Made by a program: the position numbers and the translations under genes
Shown: positions 51,090-59,815 of the stretch, one piece after another
How the letters are laid out: each line of letters opens with the position of its first letter
Numbering within the stretch: position 1 is the stretch's first letter
The notes under the pieces: generated by a model
The model's database searches: none
Told to the model about the DNA's origin: nothing
What the model saw: the letters and a program-made list of their open reading frames with translations, nothing else
NCBI RefSeq assembly: GCF_010727475.1
Contig: NZ_AP022567.1
Coordinates: forward strand, 806,001-870,000
Reading direction: 5' to 3'
Length of the DNA: 64,000 bases
From: Mycolicibacterium mageritense
GTDB lineage: Bacteria > Actinomycetota > Actinomycetes > Mycobacteriales > Mycobacteriaceae

Positions 51090-51380
51090 ATGATTCTTCG
51101 ATCCACCTTCATCGGCGCCGCGTTGATCGCGGCCCCGCTCACATTCGCCGCCCCCGCGATGGCCGACCCGGGCGGCATGAACTTCGACTGCGCGCCCTGC
51201 GTTGGCGGTTCGGACCGGCCCATCTGGAATCAGGTTTTCGATCCCAATGCCAATGGCGTTGGCATCTGGGAAAACGCCTTCCAAGATTCGAACGGGCAAG
51301 GCCCGTGGGAGCGGGCATTCGATCCCAACAACGATGGCATCGGCGCCTGGGAGAAGGCGTTCCCGCCAGCCGAGGAGTAG
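51090..51380 (+). CDS. Small exported xWE-repeat protein 2
   Basis: A 96-aa precursor. Signal peptide MILRSTFIGAALIAAPLTFA-APAMA, then a CxxC (DCAPCVGG) and four tandem ~14-residue repeats with Trp at about 46, 60, 73 and 87, e.g. GVGIWENAFQDSNGQ and GPWERAFDPNNDGI. The Asp/Asn-rich turns (DPNANG, DSNGQG, DPNNDG) resemble calcium-binding turns, though that is only a look-alike. It is a sibling of the gene at 50256. Function unknown. Confidence 0.72.
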   Translation: MILRSTFIGAALIAAPLTFAAPAMADPGGMNFDCAPCVGGSDRPIWNQVFDPNANGVGIWENAFQDSNGQGPWERAFDPNNDGIGAWEKAFPPAEE

Positions 51381-51393
51381 GCCGCTGTTGAAC

Positions 51394-51431
51394 GAACGCC
51401 CCGCCGGAGTCAGCGCTCGTGCGGGGCGTTC
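51394..51431 (+). terminator. Rho-independent terminator after xWE protein 2
   Basis: GAACGCCCCGC (51394-51404) pairs perfectly with GCGGGGCGTTC (51421-51431), followed by TTCGTTTCC. Confidence 0.85.
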
Positions 51432-51478
51432 TTCGTTTCCCCCCCGCCATCGACCCCAGTCGGCCGTAACGTGGCTGT

Positions 51479-52240
51479 ATGGCTCGGACCGTTCTCGTCA
51501 CCGGAGCAACAGGAACCCTCGGCCACCACGTCGTCCCGGAGGCCACCGCGGCCGGGCACCAGGTCCGGGCGTTGAGTCGCCACGAACGCGTCGGCTACAC
51601 GGGCGTGCATTGGCATCAGGGCGACCTGCACGCCGGCACTGGCCTCGACGCGGCACTCGACGGCACCGACGTCGTCATCCATTGCGCCACGCAACCGACC
51701 GGGGGCAAAGATGTTGTCGCTGCGCGCAATCTGATCGCGTCCGCGCGCCGCACTAGCGTCGGGCATCTGATCTACGTGTCGATCGTCGGAATCGACGCCA
51801 TCCCGCTGCCGTATTACAAGACCAAGCTGCAGGTTGAGCAAACGTTGGCCGAGTCCGGCCTGGGCCATACTGTGTTGCGCGCCACGCAGTTCCACGAATT
51901 GATCGAGGCGATCTTTCGGGGGCAACGGTTCTTCCCGGCGCTACTGGCGTTGCGCGGCGTGCGATTCCAACCGATCGACACTCGTGACGTCGCCACGCGA
52001 CTGGTCGAGTTGATCGACGCCGAACCGTCGGGCCGGGCTCCCGACATCGGCGGTCCGGAGGTGCACGAGCATGCCGAATTGGGCCGCATGTACCTCGCGG
52101 CACGGGGTAGCGGCCGCCGCGTGGTCAGTCTCACCATCCCGGGCAAGATCGTCGCGGGTTACAAAACTGGCGCCAATCTGGTCCCGACGAACGCGGCGGG
52201 CACAAAAACTTTCCAGGAATATCTGGCTGCGGCCGCATAA
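51479..52240 (+). CDS. NAD(P)-binding NmrA/atypical SDR protein
   Basis: A 253-aa Rossmann protein: VLVTGATGTLGHHVV nucleotide loop, VIHCATQPTGG, YVSIVGIDAIPLPYYKTKLQVEQTL (Tyr/Lys region). The family includes NmrA-like regulators and NADH-ubiquinone-like oxidoreductases. No neighbour suggests a substrate. Confidence 0.85.
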   Translation: MARTVLVTGATGTLGHHVVPEATAAGHQVRALSRHERVGYTGVHWHQGDLHAGTGLDAALDGTDVVIHCATQPTGGKDVVAARNLIASARRTSVGHLIYVSIVGIDAIPLPYYKTKLQVEQTLAESGLGHTVLRATQFHELIEAIFRGQRFFPALLALRGVRFQPIDTRDVATRLVELIDAEPSGRAPDIGGPEVHEHAELGRMYLAARGSGRRVVSLTIPGKIVAGYKTGANLVPTNAAGTKTFQEYLAAAA

Positions 52241-52334
52241 AGTTTGGTGATCGGCCGACCTGACCGACGCGACCGAGAGCACAGTTTGGTCAACCGCCTT
52301 GCATGTAGAAATGTTCGTCGTAGGCTGACGACTG

Positions 52335-52919
52335 ATGAGCACTTCAGCGTCGCAGAACAGGTCGATGCGAGCTGCTGACACCGACCGGATTCAGGTGGCG
52401 CAGCTGCTCACCGATGCCGCCGCTCAGGGCCGGCTCCCCATGACGGAATACGAAGATCGGCTGGCAAAGGCTTACGCGGCGGAAACCTGTGCCGAGCTCG
52501 CGCGCCTCAGCTACGACCTGCCCGGCGCCACCATTCAGGGCAACGGTGTCTGTCGTCCCGCACCTTCGACGTTGCTGCTGGCGATCATGAGCGGCTTCGA
52601 ACGCCGCGGCCGGTGGAATGTGCCGATGAAGCTGACGACGTTCGCGTTGTTCGGCGGCGGCGTGGTCGACCTGCGATATGCCGACTTCACCGCGCCCGAC
52701 GTGGAGATCCGCACCTATTCGATCTTCGGGGGGCAAACCATCCTCGTCCCCCCGGAAGTCAACGTCGACGTCAACGGCCACGGCGTGATGGGCAGCTTCG
52801 ACCACAACGTGACCGGAAAGGGGACGCCCGGCGCCCCCAGGGTGCACATTCGGGGCTTCTCGCTGTGGGGCAGCGTCGGGGTGAAGCGCAAGAAGCGCCG
52901 CAAACAATACGAAGATTGA
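52335..52919 (+). CDS. DUF1707 protein with LiaF-like C-terminal domain
   Basis: A 194-aa protein. The N-terminal DUF1707 (MRAADTDRIQVAQLLTDAAAQGRLPMTEYEDRLAKAYAAET) is followed by a beta-solenoid-like LiaF/DUF2154-type domain (VVDLRYADFTAPDVEIRTYSIFGGQTILVPPEVNVDVNGHGVMGSFD) and a basic tail. The pairing is frequent in actinobacteria and is thought to relate to envelope sensing, without a defined activity. No transmembrane helix is obvious. Confidence 0.85.
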   Translation: MSTSASQNRSMRAADTDRIQVAQLLTDAAAQGRLPMTEYEDRLAKAYAAETCAELARLSYDLPGATIQGNGVCRPAPSTLLLAIMSGFERRGRWNVPMKLTTFALFGGGVVDLRYADFTAPDVEIRTYSIFGGQTILVPPEVNVDVNGHGVMGSFDHNVTGKGTPGAPRVHIRGFSLWGSVGVKRKKRRKQYED

Positions 52920-52932
52920 GCTCATATGAAAT

Positions 52933-52958
52933 CGGGCGGACTCAGATGAGTCCGCCCG
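52933..52958. terminator. Terminator with shared CGGGCGGACTC stem (copy 2)
   Basis: CGGGCGGACTC (52933-52943) pairs perfectly with GAGTCCGCCCG (52948-52958), loop AGAT, followed by TTGTTG. Confidence 0.85.
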
Positions 52959-53107
52959 TTGTTGCGTTGTGAGCCCGCCGGACCGGTCGCCAGGATGACA
53001 ACGACGGACGTCCGCGTCCGGAACGTGGCCGAGCGGTCACCTGCGCCGCTCGTGATCGCATCACTCGTGAGCGCCTCTGCGGGCACCGCGCGGGACGGAA
53101 ACGGTTG

Positions 53108-53866
53108 ATGCCGGCGGTTAGCGTCGAGGATATGAATACCTTGTTGGCTGACGGATTTTTCACCGGAACGGGGCAAGGAGCCCGTCAAATCGTCGAGTTG
53201 GTGGCCGCTTTCGGGTTGACCGCGCTCATCGGATTGGAACGCGAGATCCGAGGTAAGAGCGCTGGGCTACGCACCCAGACCATCGTCGGAACCTCCGCGG
53301 CCCTGATTTTGTTGGTCAGCAAGTACGGGTTCGGAGACGTCGTCGCCGCAGGCTCGGTGGTCCTCGACCCATCCCGCGTCGCGGCTCAAATCGTCTCAGG
53401 TATCGGCTTTCTCGGTGCAGGCATCATCATCACTCGCCGCGGCGCAGTCGTCGGCCTGACAACCGCAGCAGCAATCTGGGAATCAGCCGCCATTGGCATG
53501 GCAGCTGCCTCGGGACTACTGCTCTTGGCGATCGTTGTGACTGTGCTGCACTTCGTCATCGTCGTCGGCATTGCGCCGCTGGCACGTAGAGCCACTGCCC
53601 GGATGCCAGGCTCGGTACATATTCATGTCCTCTATGAGGACGGTCGCGGGATCTTGCGAAAACTTCTGGAGGCCTGCGATCAACATGGCTGGCATCTGAC
53701 TTCATTGGCCACCGACTCATCCGGCTCCACACAGCATCTCGGAACAACTGCGGACGTCGGCGTGACCATGACCTTGTCGGGATCTCGGGTGTTTCACGCA
53801 AACCGCGTCTTGGCAGGCATCGACGGAGTCTCCCGGGTCGACCAGCTCCACGACGACACCAACTGA
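53108..53866 (+). CDS. MgtC/SapB-family membrane protein
   Basis: A 252-aa protein with about four membrane helices (LVAAFGLTALIGLERE, VGTSAALILLVSK, IGFLGAGIIITRRG, LTTAAAIWESAAIGMAAASGLLLLAIVVTVLHFV) and a C-terminal ACT-like domain (VHIHVLYEDGRGILRKLLEAC). The motifs GLEREIRGKSAGLRTQ and GFLGAG are diagnostic. In intracellular pathogens MgtC supports growth at low magnesium by inhibiting F-ATPase; in a saprophyte its role is less clear. ATG 53108 is chosen; ATG 53132 is the alternative. Confidence 0.9.
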   Translation: MPAVSVEDMNTLLADGFFTGTGQGARQIVELVAAFGLTALIGLEREIRGKSAGLRTQTIVGTSAALILLVSKYGFGDVVAAGSVVLDPSRVAAQIVSGIGFLGAGIIITRRGAVVGLTTAAAIWESAAIGMAAASGLLLLAIVVTVLHFVIVVGIAPLARRATARMPGSVHIHVLYEDGRGILRKLLEACDQHGWHLTSLATDSSGSTQHLGTTADVGVTMTLSGSRVFHANRVLAGIDGVSRVDQLHDDTN

Positions 53867-54045
53867 CCCCTACGGTGCACCGGTTTCGCGTCCGGTAGGC
53901 CTCCGGCCGGTCTGCCTGGATCACCGCGAGTGAACTGGTCGTCGACGGCGGCGAATCGCAATGATCGGATATCAATGCGGCGGAATGACAAAACCATGCT
54001 CGATGTTGCACGACCGAGGACGACTACACCGCACGGAGGCGATGC

Positions 54046-54714
54046 ATGAAGATCGGAATCATCGGCGCTGGACATATCGGCGGCACCCTGACGCGTCGGC
54101 TGCGAGAACTCGGCCATGAGGTGGCCGTTGCGAATTCCCGCTCCCCAGAGACACTCTCAGACCTCGCACAAGAGACCGGTGCGACTGCGGTGTGGGCCAA
54201 AGATGCAGCGGCTGACGCCGATCTCGTCATCGTGAGCATCCCGCAGAAGAACGTCCCTGACCTCGCCGACGGGATCGTCGATGCGCGCAAGCCCGGTGCC
54301 CCGGTGATCGAGACCAACAACTACTACCCGCAGCAGCGCGACGGCAAGATCGCCGCGATCGAGGACGGCCTCACCGAGAGCGAGTGGGTCTCCGAACAGA
54401 TCGGCGCACCGGTGTTCAAAGTCTTCAACGGGATCTTTTGGAAGCATCTGCTGGAAAAGGGAAAGCCCGCTGGGACACCCAACCGCATCGCGCTTCCAGT
54501 CGCCGGCGAGCAGGGACCGGGCCGCGAGCTGGTCCACGACATCGTCGATCAACTCGGATTCGAACCCGTCGACGCCGGTCCGATTTCGGAATCGTGGCGT
54601 CAGCAGCCCGGAACTCCGGTGTACGGGAAAGACTTCGACGCGGACAACACCCGCAAGGCACTTACCGAAGCATCCCGCGAGCGCACGGCCGAATGGCGGG
54701 CGAACGACGCCTGA
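54046..54714 (+). CDS. F420-dependent NADP reductase-like oxidoreductase
   Basis: A 222-aa Rossmann protein: IGIIGAGHIGGTLTRRLRELGHEV, ADADLVIVSIPQKNV, VIETNNYYPQQRDGKI, VFKVFNGIFWKHLL. This is the NADPH-dependent F420 reductase/'NAD-binding F420' family, though many members have lost F420 binding. RBS GGAGG is upstream of ATG 54046. There is no linked F420 pathway. Confidence 0.82.
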   Translation: MKIGIIGAGHIGGTLTRRLRELGHEVAVANSRSPETLSDLAQETGATAVWAKDAAADADLVIVSIPQKNVPDLADGIVDARKPGAPVIETNNYYPQQRDGKIAAIEDGLTESEWVSEQIGAPVFKVFNGIFWKHLLEKGKPAGTPNRIALPVAGEQGPGRELVHDIVDQLGFEPVDAGPISESWRQQPGTPVYGKDFDADNTRKALTEASRERTAEWRANDA

Positions 54715-54767
54715 CGGACCCCGGCCGCTACCGTGATTCGCTGATTGTCAAGAGGTTTCACGGAATC

Positions 54768-54794
54768 TGTGGATAAAGCGCGTCCTGTGGATAA
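54768..54794 (+). promoter_or_regulatory. Two perfect DnaA-box sequences (TGTGGATAA)
   Basis: TGTGGATAA at 54768-54776 and 54786-54794, start-to-start distance 18 bp, 40-65 bp upstream of the DUF222/HNH gene. Each is the reverse complement of the DnaA box TTATCCACA. No A/T-rich unwinding element or dnaA/dnaN genes are near. Confidence 0.5.
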
Positions 54795-54832
54795 CTACGT
54801 CACCGGTCGGTGCGTCGCGCTAATATTCGAAC

Positions 54833-56548
54833 ATGCTTGCGAATCAGGCGACTTACCCGGAGGTCGTGGCCGCGGCCTTCGCTGCGTACGACGCCGCGTG
54901 CAAGCAACTCGTCGGGCTGGACTTCACACAGTTGACACCGGCTGTCTTGCTCGACGTCCAGTCTCGGCGTGAGCACGCGGCCCGCATCACCGCCAACGTC
55001 GATCACCGGATCCTGGCCGCGCTGCAGGCCCAGGCAACGCCCAAAGAGATCGGGGCACGCACCTGGGCCGAAGTTCTGATGATCCGCATGCAGATATCCA
55101 AGACTGAGGCGAACCAGCGCATTGCTGAGGCCGCGGACCTCGGGCCCCGCTGCGCCATTGACGGGCAACCGCTTGAACCGGTCCTGCCCAACACCGCGCA
55201 AGCGCTGGCCGACGGAGCAATCAATCACTGCCACGTGGACGAAATCCGTTCGACAGTAAGCAAAGCAGCGAAGTACGCCAGCGCAGCCAAGTGCGCAGAA
55301 CTGGAACAGATCTTGGCTCGAGCGGCGCGCAGCGTCACCCCACTCGCATTGCGCGATATCGGCAATCACGCCCTGCGATTATGGAATCAGGACGGCGACG
55401 GCCCGGATCTGCCCGCCCACAAACCCGGCATCCACTTCGGGCCCCAAGATGCCGATGGGCTGGTGGAGTTCCATGGCTATCTGGACTCGGAGCTGGCCGG
55501 CTACCTGCTTCTGGCCTTGAAGGTGTGGGCAGCGCCGGGTGTCAACAACCCCGAGGACGCCGAGCCCCTCAACGAACCCGACTTGAGCCCGCTCGACGAC
55601 ATCGATGTCCCTGCACCGCAGCCATCCGAGGTGACGCCGCCGGCCGAGCCTGCCGAATCCCCTGTCGATACGCAGCTCTCGCTGGCCGACGTCATGGCGC
55701 AAGATGCTGAGCATGACCCCGCGCCCAGCGACGTCCGCGCGCAGTGGGACACCGCGATGGACGCGCCCCCACCCACACCCGAAGAGCACGAGCGCCGGCA
55801 AGCCGACGCCGAACAACGCTGGGACGAATTCAACCAGGCCTCGGCCCGCCCCAACATCGCCCCGGAAGAGCGTGCCCAGCGGCGCGATGCCTACGACCGG
55901 GCGATCGGGCTCAAGCCGCAGACGCCGGCGTCGCGGGACACCCGCTGCCGATCACTTCGCAACCATGATGCGCTGAAGGTGATCCTGCGTGATCTGCTGA
56001 TGTCCAAAAAGCTCGGACAGCACAACGGCCTGCCCGTCACCCTCGTCGTGTCCACCACCCTGGCCGAGCTGTCAGCCAAGGCCGGCCTGGCCCGCACGAA
56101 TGTGGGCACCACGATGTCGATTCCGGACATGATCCGCCTCGGCGCCCACGCCGAGCACTACCTGCTCGTGTACCGAGAACACACGGCTCAACCCCTCTAC
56201 TTGGGTAGGGCGAAGCGATTGGCAAGCAAAGCACAGCGCTTGGTGATGATCGCCCGCGATAACGGCTGCACCAAGCCGGGGTGTCCCCTGCCCGCATCCG
56301 AATGCCAAGGCATGCACGTGGATCGGGACTGGGTCGCCGACGGGCAGACCGACATCACCGGCCTCGGACTCGGATGCGGGCCGGACAATCTGCTGGCCTT
56401 CGAAACCGGCTGGAAAACCAGCATCGGCGCCGACGGCCGCGTCCACTGGCAACCGCCACCGCTACTGGACGTCGGGCAAGACACCCTCAATCACGCCCAT
56501 CACCCGGAAGAGCTGCTCCGGCCCGAGCAGGACGACGACGATTCGTGA
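54833..56548 (+). CDS. DUF222/HNH protein (13E12 repeat family)
   Basis: A 571-aa protein: DUF222 helical region (about 20-200: ATPKEIGARTWAEVLMIRMQISKTEANQRIAEAADLGPR), a Pro/Glu-rich charged insert (about 235-350), then an HNH region at the C-terminus (ARDNGCTKPGCPLPASECQGMHVDRDWVADGQTDITGLGLGCGPDNLLAF). The typical HNH 'HHv' doublet appears as MHV, so one catalytic-side His is replaced by Met. These genes are multicopy in mycobacteria with unproven nuclease activity. Two DnaA-like boxes precede it. Confidence 0.88.
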   Translation: MLANQATYPEVVAAAFAAYDAACKQLVGLDFTQLTPAVLLDVQSRREHAARITANVDHRILAALQAQATPKEIGARTWAEVLMIRMQISKTEANQRIAEAADLGPRCAIDGQPLEPVLPNTAQALADGAINHCHVDEIRSTVSKAAKYASAAKCAELEQILARAARSVTPLALRDIGNHALRLWNQDGDGPDLPAHKPGIHFGPQDADGLVEFHGYLDSELAGYLLLALKVWAAPGVNNPEDAEPLNEPDLSPLDDIDVPAPQPSEVTPPAEPAESPVDTQLSLADVMAQDAEHDPAPSDVRAQWDTAMDAPPPTPEEHERRQADAEQRWDEFNQASARPNIAPEERAQRRDAYDRAIGLKPQTPASRDTRCRSLRNHDALKVILRDLLMSKKLGQHNGLPVTLVVSTTLAELSAKAGLARTNVGTTMSIPDMIRLGAHAEHYLLVYREHTAQPLYLGRAKRLASKAQRLVMIARDNGCTKPGCPLPASECQGMHVDRDWVADGQTDITGLGLGCGPDNLLAFETGWKTSIGADGRVHWQPPPLLDVGQDTLNHAHHPEELLRPEQDDDDS

Positions 56549-56653
56549 TGCGAAGCGGAGCCGGCCCGAACGGGGCACCACAGCGGTCGATAGCTGACCG
56601 TTGATCCCCCGTGACATCCTGCCTGCCTTTGGCATTGACCATGCGCACCGAGC

Positions 56654-56685
56654 GAACGGGCGGACTCATTTGAGTCCGCCCGTTC
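56654..56685. terminator. Terminator with shared CGGGCGGACTC stem (copy 3)
   Basis: GAACGGGCGGACTCA (56654-56668) pairs perfectly with TGAGTCCGCCCGTTC (56671-56685) with almost no loop, followed by TTGTC. It lies between convergent genes. Confidence 0.88.
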
Positions 56686-56708
56686 TTGTCAACGATGAAA
56701 GCGATGAA

Positions 56709-57293
56709 TCAGCAGCTGGCCGCCTGAGCGCTGACGCTGGTCTTGCCCACCGTGCACGTCTTGGAGGTCGGCCCGGCGTTCTTGTTGACCGCCGAGGTGT
56801 TTCCGCTCAGCGCCTTCGGCAGCACACCCGGCAGATCCTTCTCGTCGGGCAACGGGATCCCGGCGGACTGGGCCTGGTCGTAGTAGTACTTGCCGGCGTT
56901 GACGTTGAGCTCACCCTTGACGACACCGTTGGCGCCGCCCGCGGGCGCGGCCTTGCCGGTGCTGGTGTCGATTCCACCGTCCGGAGTGCCGAAGTTGATG
57001 TGGTACACCTGCCCCAGAGCACTGTCATCGAGGGCCTTGTTGACCGGGGTCTTCTGGTTGAATACCCGGTCGCCGACGGCCTGGGTGGCACGCACGCCGG
57101 GCGCCGGGTTGCCCAGATCGGGACGCTTCACGGCGTTCGCGGACGGGTTCGTCGAGTCCGCGGCGGCCTGGGTGGTGTCGGCCAGGGCTGAGCCGGCCGG
57201 CCCGGCCGCCAACAGGGCACCGCCCGCCAGGATGCCACCGACGAACGTCCGCGTCCGGACGGTCTTCTCGGACATCTTCCGATGTTTTGCCAT
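56709..57293 (-). CDS. Exported protein with RPDxxNPAPGVRAxQ motif (paralogue B)
   Basis: A 194-aa precursor: MAKHRKMSEKTVRTRTFVGG, hydrophobic core and ALA|DTT cleavage site. The mature chain has RPDLGNPAPGVRATQAVGDRVFN, then a middle segment with YHINFGT and YYYDQAQSAGIPLPDEKDLPG, ending with two cysteines (KTCTVG...AASC). It shares leader, core motif and the C-terminal cysteine pair with the gene at 13944-14498. RBS GAGGGAA precedes ATG 57293. Function unknown. Confidence 0.75.
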   Translation of the reverse strand: MAKHRKMSEKTVRTRTFVGGILAGGALLAAGPAGSALADTTQAAADSTNPSANAVKRPDLGNPAPGVRATQAVGDRVFNQKTPVNKALDDSALGQVYHINFGTPDGGIDTSTGKAAPAGGANGVVKGELNVNAGKYYYDQAQSAGIPLPDEKDLPGVLPKALSGNTSAVNKNAGPTSKTCTVGKTSVSAQAASC

Positions 57294-57608
57294 GCCCGTT
57301 CCCTCTCATGAGTGGCCTTGCGCCACAGATGGTTTCAGACCCTATGCGGCAGCTGTGCCGCTGTCCGCAGCGAAACGTAAGGCAGGGCAGCCCGGGAGGA
57401 AAGATCCGATGAGCGATGTTCACCGGCTGTTCGGCAGCCACTCACGAGACCTCACAGCAGGCCCACAGCCGAGTCGCAGAAGTCGGCAGCCCCTACCCCA
57501 AGATGACGCGAACGTCAAATTTCTCAAGGTTGGAGATTAAACAGGCTATGTATTGCTACCGTGTCGGGAACCTGTCAGCGAGCTCACACCCGAAGGCGAA
57601 GCGTGCCG
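57294..57608. other. Divergent intergenic region
   Basis: About 315 bp between two exported-protein genes read away from each other. No gene or strong hairpin was seen; an A/T-richer stretch near 57515-57555 is a likely promoter site for the + strand gene. Confidence 0.45.
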
Positions 57609-59759
57609 ATGTCACAGCCCACCCCTCCACGTCTCCGTAATGCCAAGGCAGCAGCCGTCACAGCTGCGGTGATGGCCACGTCCGCAGCACTGACAGTGGG
57701 GCTGACAACCCCCGTCCCGGACGCCTTCGCCAACCGCTCGCCGAGCAGTGCCGCTCCGTTGCCAGTTGTGCAGCATGACGTGGACTTGGCGGCGCTCGCC
57801 GGTTTCTACGGGGTCGGCCCGATGTTCCAGTTGGCGAGCCTCGCGGGCCTCGGCAGCCCGGACGCCGCGCTCGACACCGCGAAGACCGGGCTGGGGCTCC
57901 TCCCCAACACCGAAGGAATGATCCAGACCATCAACACCCTGCAGGGACTGCTGGGTCTTGTGGTCGGGCCGAACGGCCTCGTCGACATGCGGGTGCCGGG
58001 CGCCGGACCGCAGGGCACGTACGACGCGGTCAATGGGTTGGAGGGGACTTTCGACTTCGCGGTCGATCGACTCGGGATCCCGGACTGGCTTGTTCCGGAT
58101 AATCCACCTGCGATCCTCAACCAACGCCGCGCATTCATCCTTGCCGAGAGCTTCGGCGGTACCAACACTTCATTGGCCCTGCGCGACATGATCAAAGCCG
58201 TTCAATCCGGCGACGATTCGTGGCCCGATGGCGTCACTGCGATCGTTGCCGTGATGGTGCGCAACCCCTCCCGTCCAGGTGGCGGCCTGTTGGCTCTCAT
58301 GACGCCATTCACTGAGTTGGCCGGCCTCAATCTGTCGACCCCCGACGGTAAGCAAGAAGGCAACGGCGGGAACAGCTACGCCGACGACACCGACGACCCG
58401 TCAAAGATCCTCAACTTCTCGATCATCGACATCACGGCCGCGTACGACTTCCTGTCGGACGCGCCGACGTCGTTGAATCCGGTGTCGTGGGCGAACTCCG
58501 CCATGACGCTCGTGATGCCGACGTACCTCATCCCGGACAACAACGCCGCGGCGTGGGCAGGCGCGCTCGGCTCGTTGGGTCCACTCGGCCCGGGAATCCT
58601 GAACGCGCTCGGCGTCACGCTTGATCCGACGGGAGGGCAAGGGACATCGGCGATTCCGATCGTCGACGACATCTTCGATTTCCTTCACATCCCGCCGATT
58701 CCCGGCATTGTCGGCACCAACACCTACGTCACGTACAACTCCGGCAACCTCCCATTGCTCGAGCCGTTCCAGGCCGCGCCCCGGCTGCTGAGTTACCTGC
58801 CGGGGTTCAACATCACCACACCGGTCAGCTCGTCGTTCGAGGATGCGCTGACGCAGCTTGTCGCGCTGGGCTATCAGGACGTGAATCTCGAAGAGAACAA
58901 CGGGATTCCGACGTTCACCCGTGGTTTCGACATGGGCGGGGTGCAGGCGGAGATCTGGAAGAGCCCGATCACCAACGAGCAGAGCCTGCAGGTTCCGCAG
59001 GCTCTGTTCAACGCCACCATCAACGGCCTCAAGGCCAATCTCCTCTCGCCCGAGAAGCAAGAACTCGTCCTCGGCGGTGCAGACATCGGTGACGCCGTCT
59101 ACCACAACGCCGCCAGCCTCGCGGTCGCGCACGCGCTGCGCGATGTCCTCAGTCAGGTGCAGACGGGCCTGAACCCCGTCTTCGACGGCGGCGAGAACAT
59201 CCTTCGGCCGTTCGCCAAGGCGATGGACGGCGTCACAGGCCAGGTCAACACCGCCGTCGACGACACGCGCGCAGGAATCAAACAACAGAACGTCGACCTG
59301 CCCAGCACGGTGAACGCGCTCAGCACAGGCCAGTCGCCGAAGATCAATTCGCTGCCGTCGCTCGACAAGCCGTTGCGCACGCTCAACGTGGTCAGCGACG
59401 CCGACGAGAACGACGACAAGACCGCAACCGGCACCAAGAAGCCGACACCACTCAAGGATGCCGCGAAAGCCCTTGGCCTGGACCAGGAGTCCGTCAAGGA
59501 TAGCGAGCTGTCCAAGGGTTTGAAGAAGGTCACCGAGTCGCTCAAGGCCACGCCGAAGCAGGGCCGTCACGCTGCCGATCCGAGCAACCCCGTCAAGAAG
59601 TCGGTTCAGGCCACCATCGACAAGGTGCAGAACACCGTCAAGGATGCCGCCGGCAAGGTCGAGAAGGCGGTCAAGGATGCCGCCCCGAAGTCGTCACCGA
59701 AGAAGGACACAACGGCCAAGAAAGACTCGGCACCCAAGAAGGACAAGGACGCCGCGTAG
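57609..59759 (+). CDS. Large exported protein of unknown function with Lys/Ala-rich tail
   Basis: A 716-aa precursor. A signal sequence (AKAAAVTAAVMATSAALTVGL) is followed by a ~500-residue globular part with ordered-looking motifs (ILNQRRAFILAESFGGTNTSLALRDMIKAVQSGD, ITAAYDFLSDAPTSLNPVSWANSAMTLVMPTYLIPD). A 160-residue basic, disordered tail rich in Lys, Ala, Asp and Pro (TIDKVQNTVKDAAGKVEKAVKDAAPK) ends KKDKDAA. The tail resembles mycobacterial histone-like Lys/Ala repeats and could bind nucleic acid or acidic polymers of the wall. ATG 57609 is chosen. Not recognised. Confidence 0.7.
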   Translation: MSQPTPPRLRNAKAAAVTAAVMATSAALTVGLTTPVPDAFANRSPSSAAPLPVVQHDVDLAALAGFYGVGPMFQLASLAGLGSPDAALDTAKTGLGLLPNTEGMIQTINTLQGLLGLVVGPNGLVDMRVPGAGPQGTYDAVNGLEGTFDFAVDRLGIPDWLVPDNPPAILNQRRAFILAESFGGTNTSLALRDMIKAVQSGDDSWPDGVTAIVAVMVRNPSRPGGGLLALMTPFTELAGLNLSTPDGKQEGNGGNSYADDTDDPSKILNFSIIDITAAYDFLSDAPTSLNPVSWANSAMTLVMPTYLIPDNNAAAWAGALGSLGPLGPGILNALGVTLDPTGGQGTSAIPIVDDIFDFLHIPPIPGIVGTNTYVTYNSGNLPLLEPFQAAPRLLSYLPGFNITTPVSSSFEDALTQLVALGYQDVNLEENNGIPTFTRGFDMGGVQAEIWKSPITNEQSLQVPQALFNATINGLKANLLSPEKQELVLGGADIGDAVYHNAASLAVAHALRDVLSQVQTGLNPVFDGGENILRPFAKAMDGVTGQVNTAVDDTRAGIKQQNVDLPSTVNALSTGQSPKINSLPSLDKPLRTLNVVSDADENDDKTATGTKKPTPLKDAAKALGLDQESVKDSELSKGLKKVTESLKATPKQGRHAADPSNPVKKSVQATIDKVQNTVKDAAGKVEKAVKDAAPKSSPKKDTTAKKDSAPKKDKDAA

Positions 59760-59815
59760 CGTCGTGAGCCTGGGCCTGTCGGGGTGGCGGGCCAACCGCC
59801 ACAAGGAGCCCGCGA

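Noticed and set aside
50665..51093. 142-aa ORF between the two xWE genes
   Set aside because: Starts inside the first gene's end, has no RBS and includes the second gene's promoter element; composition is not protein-like.
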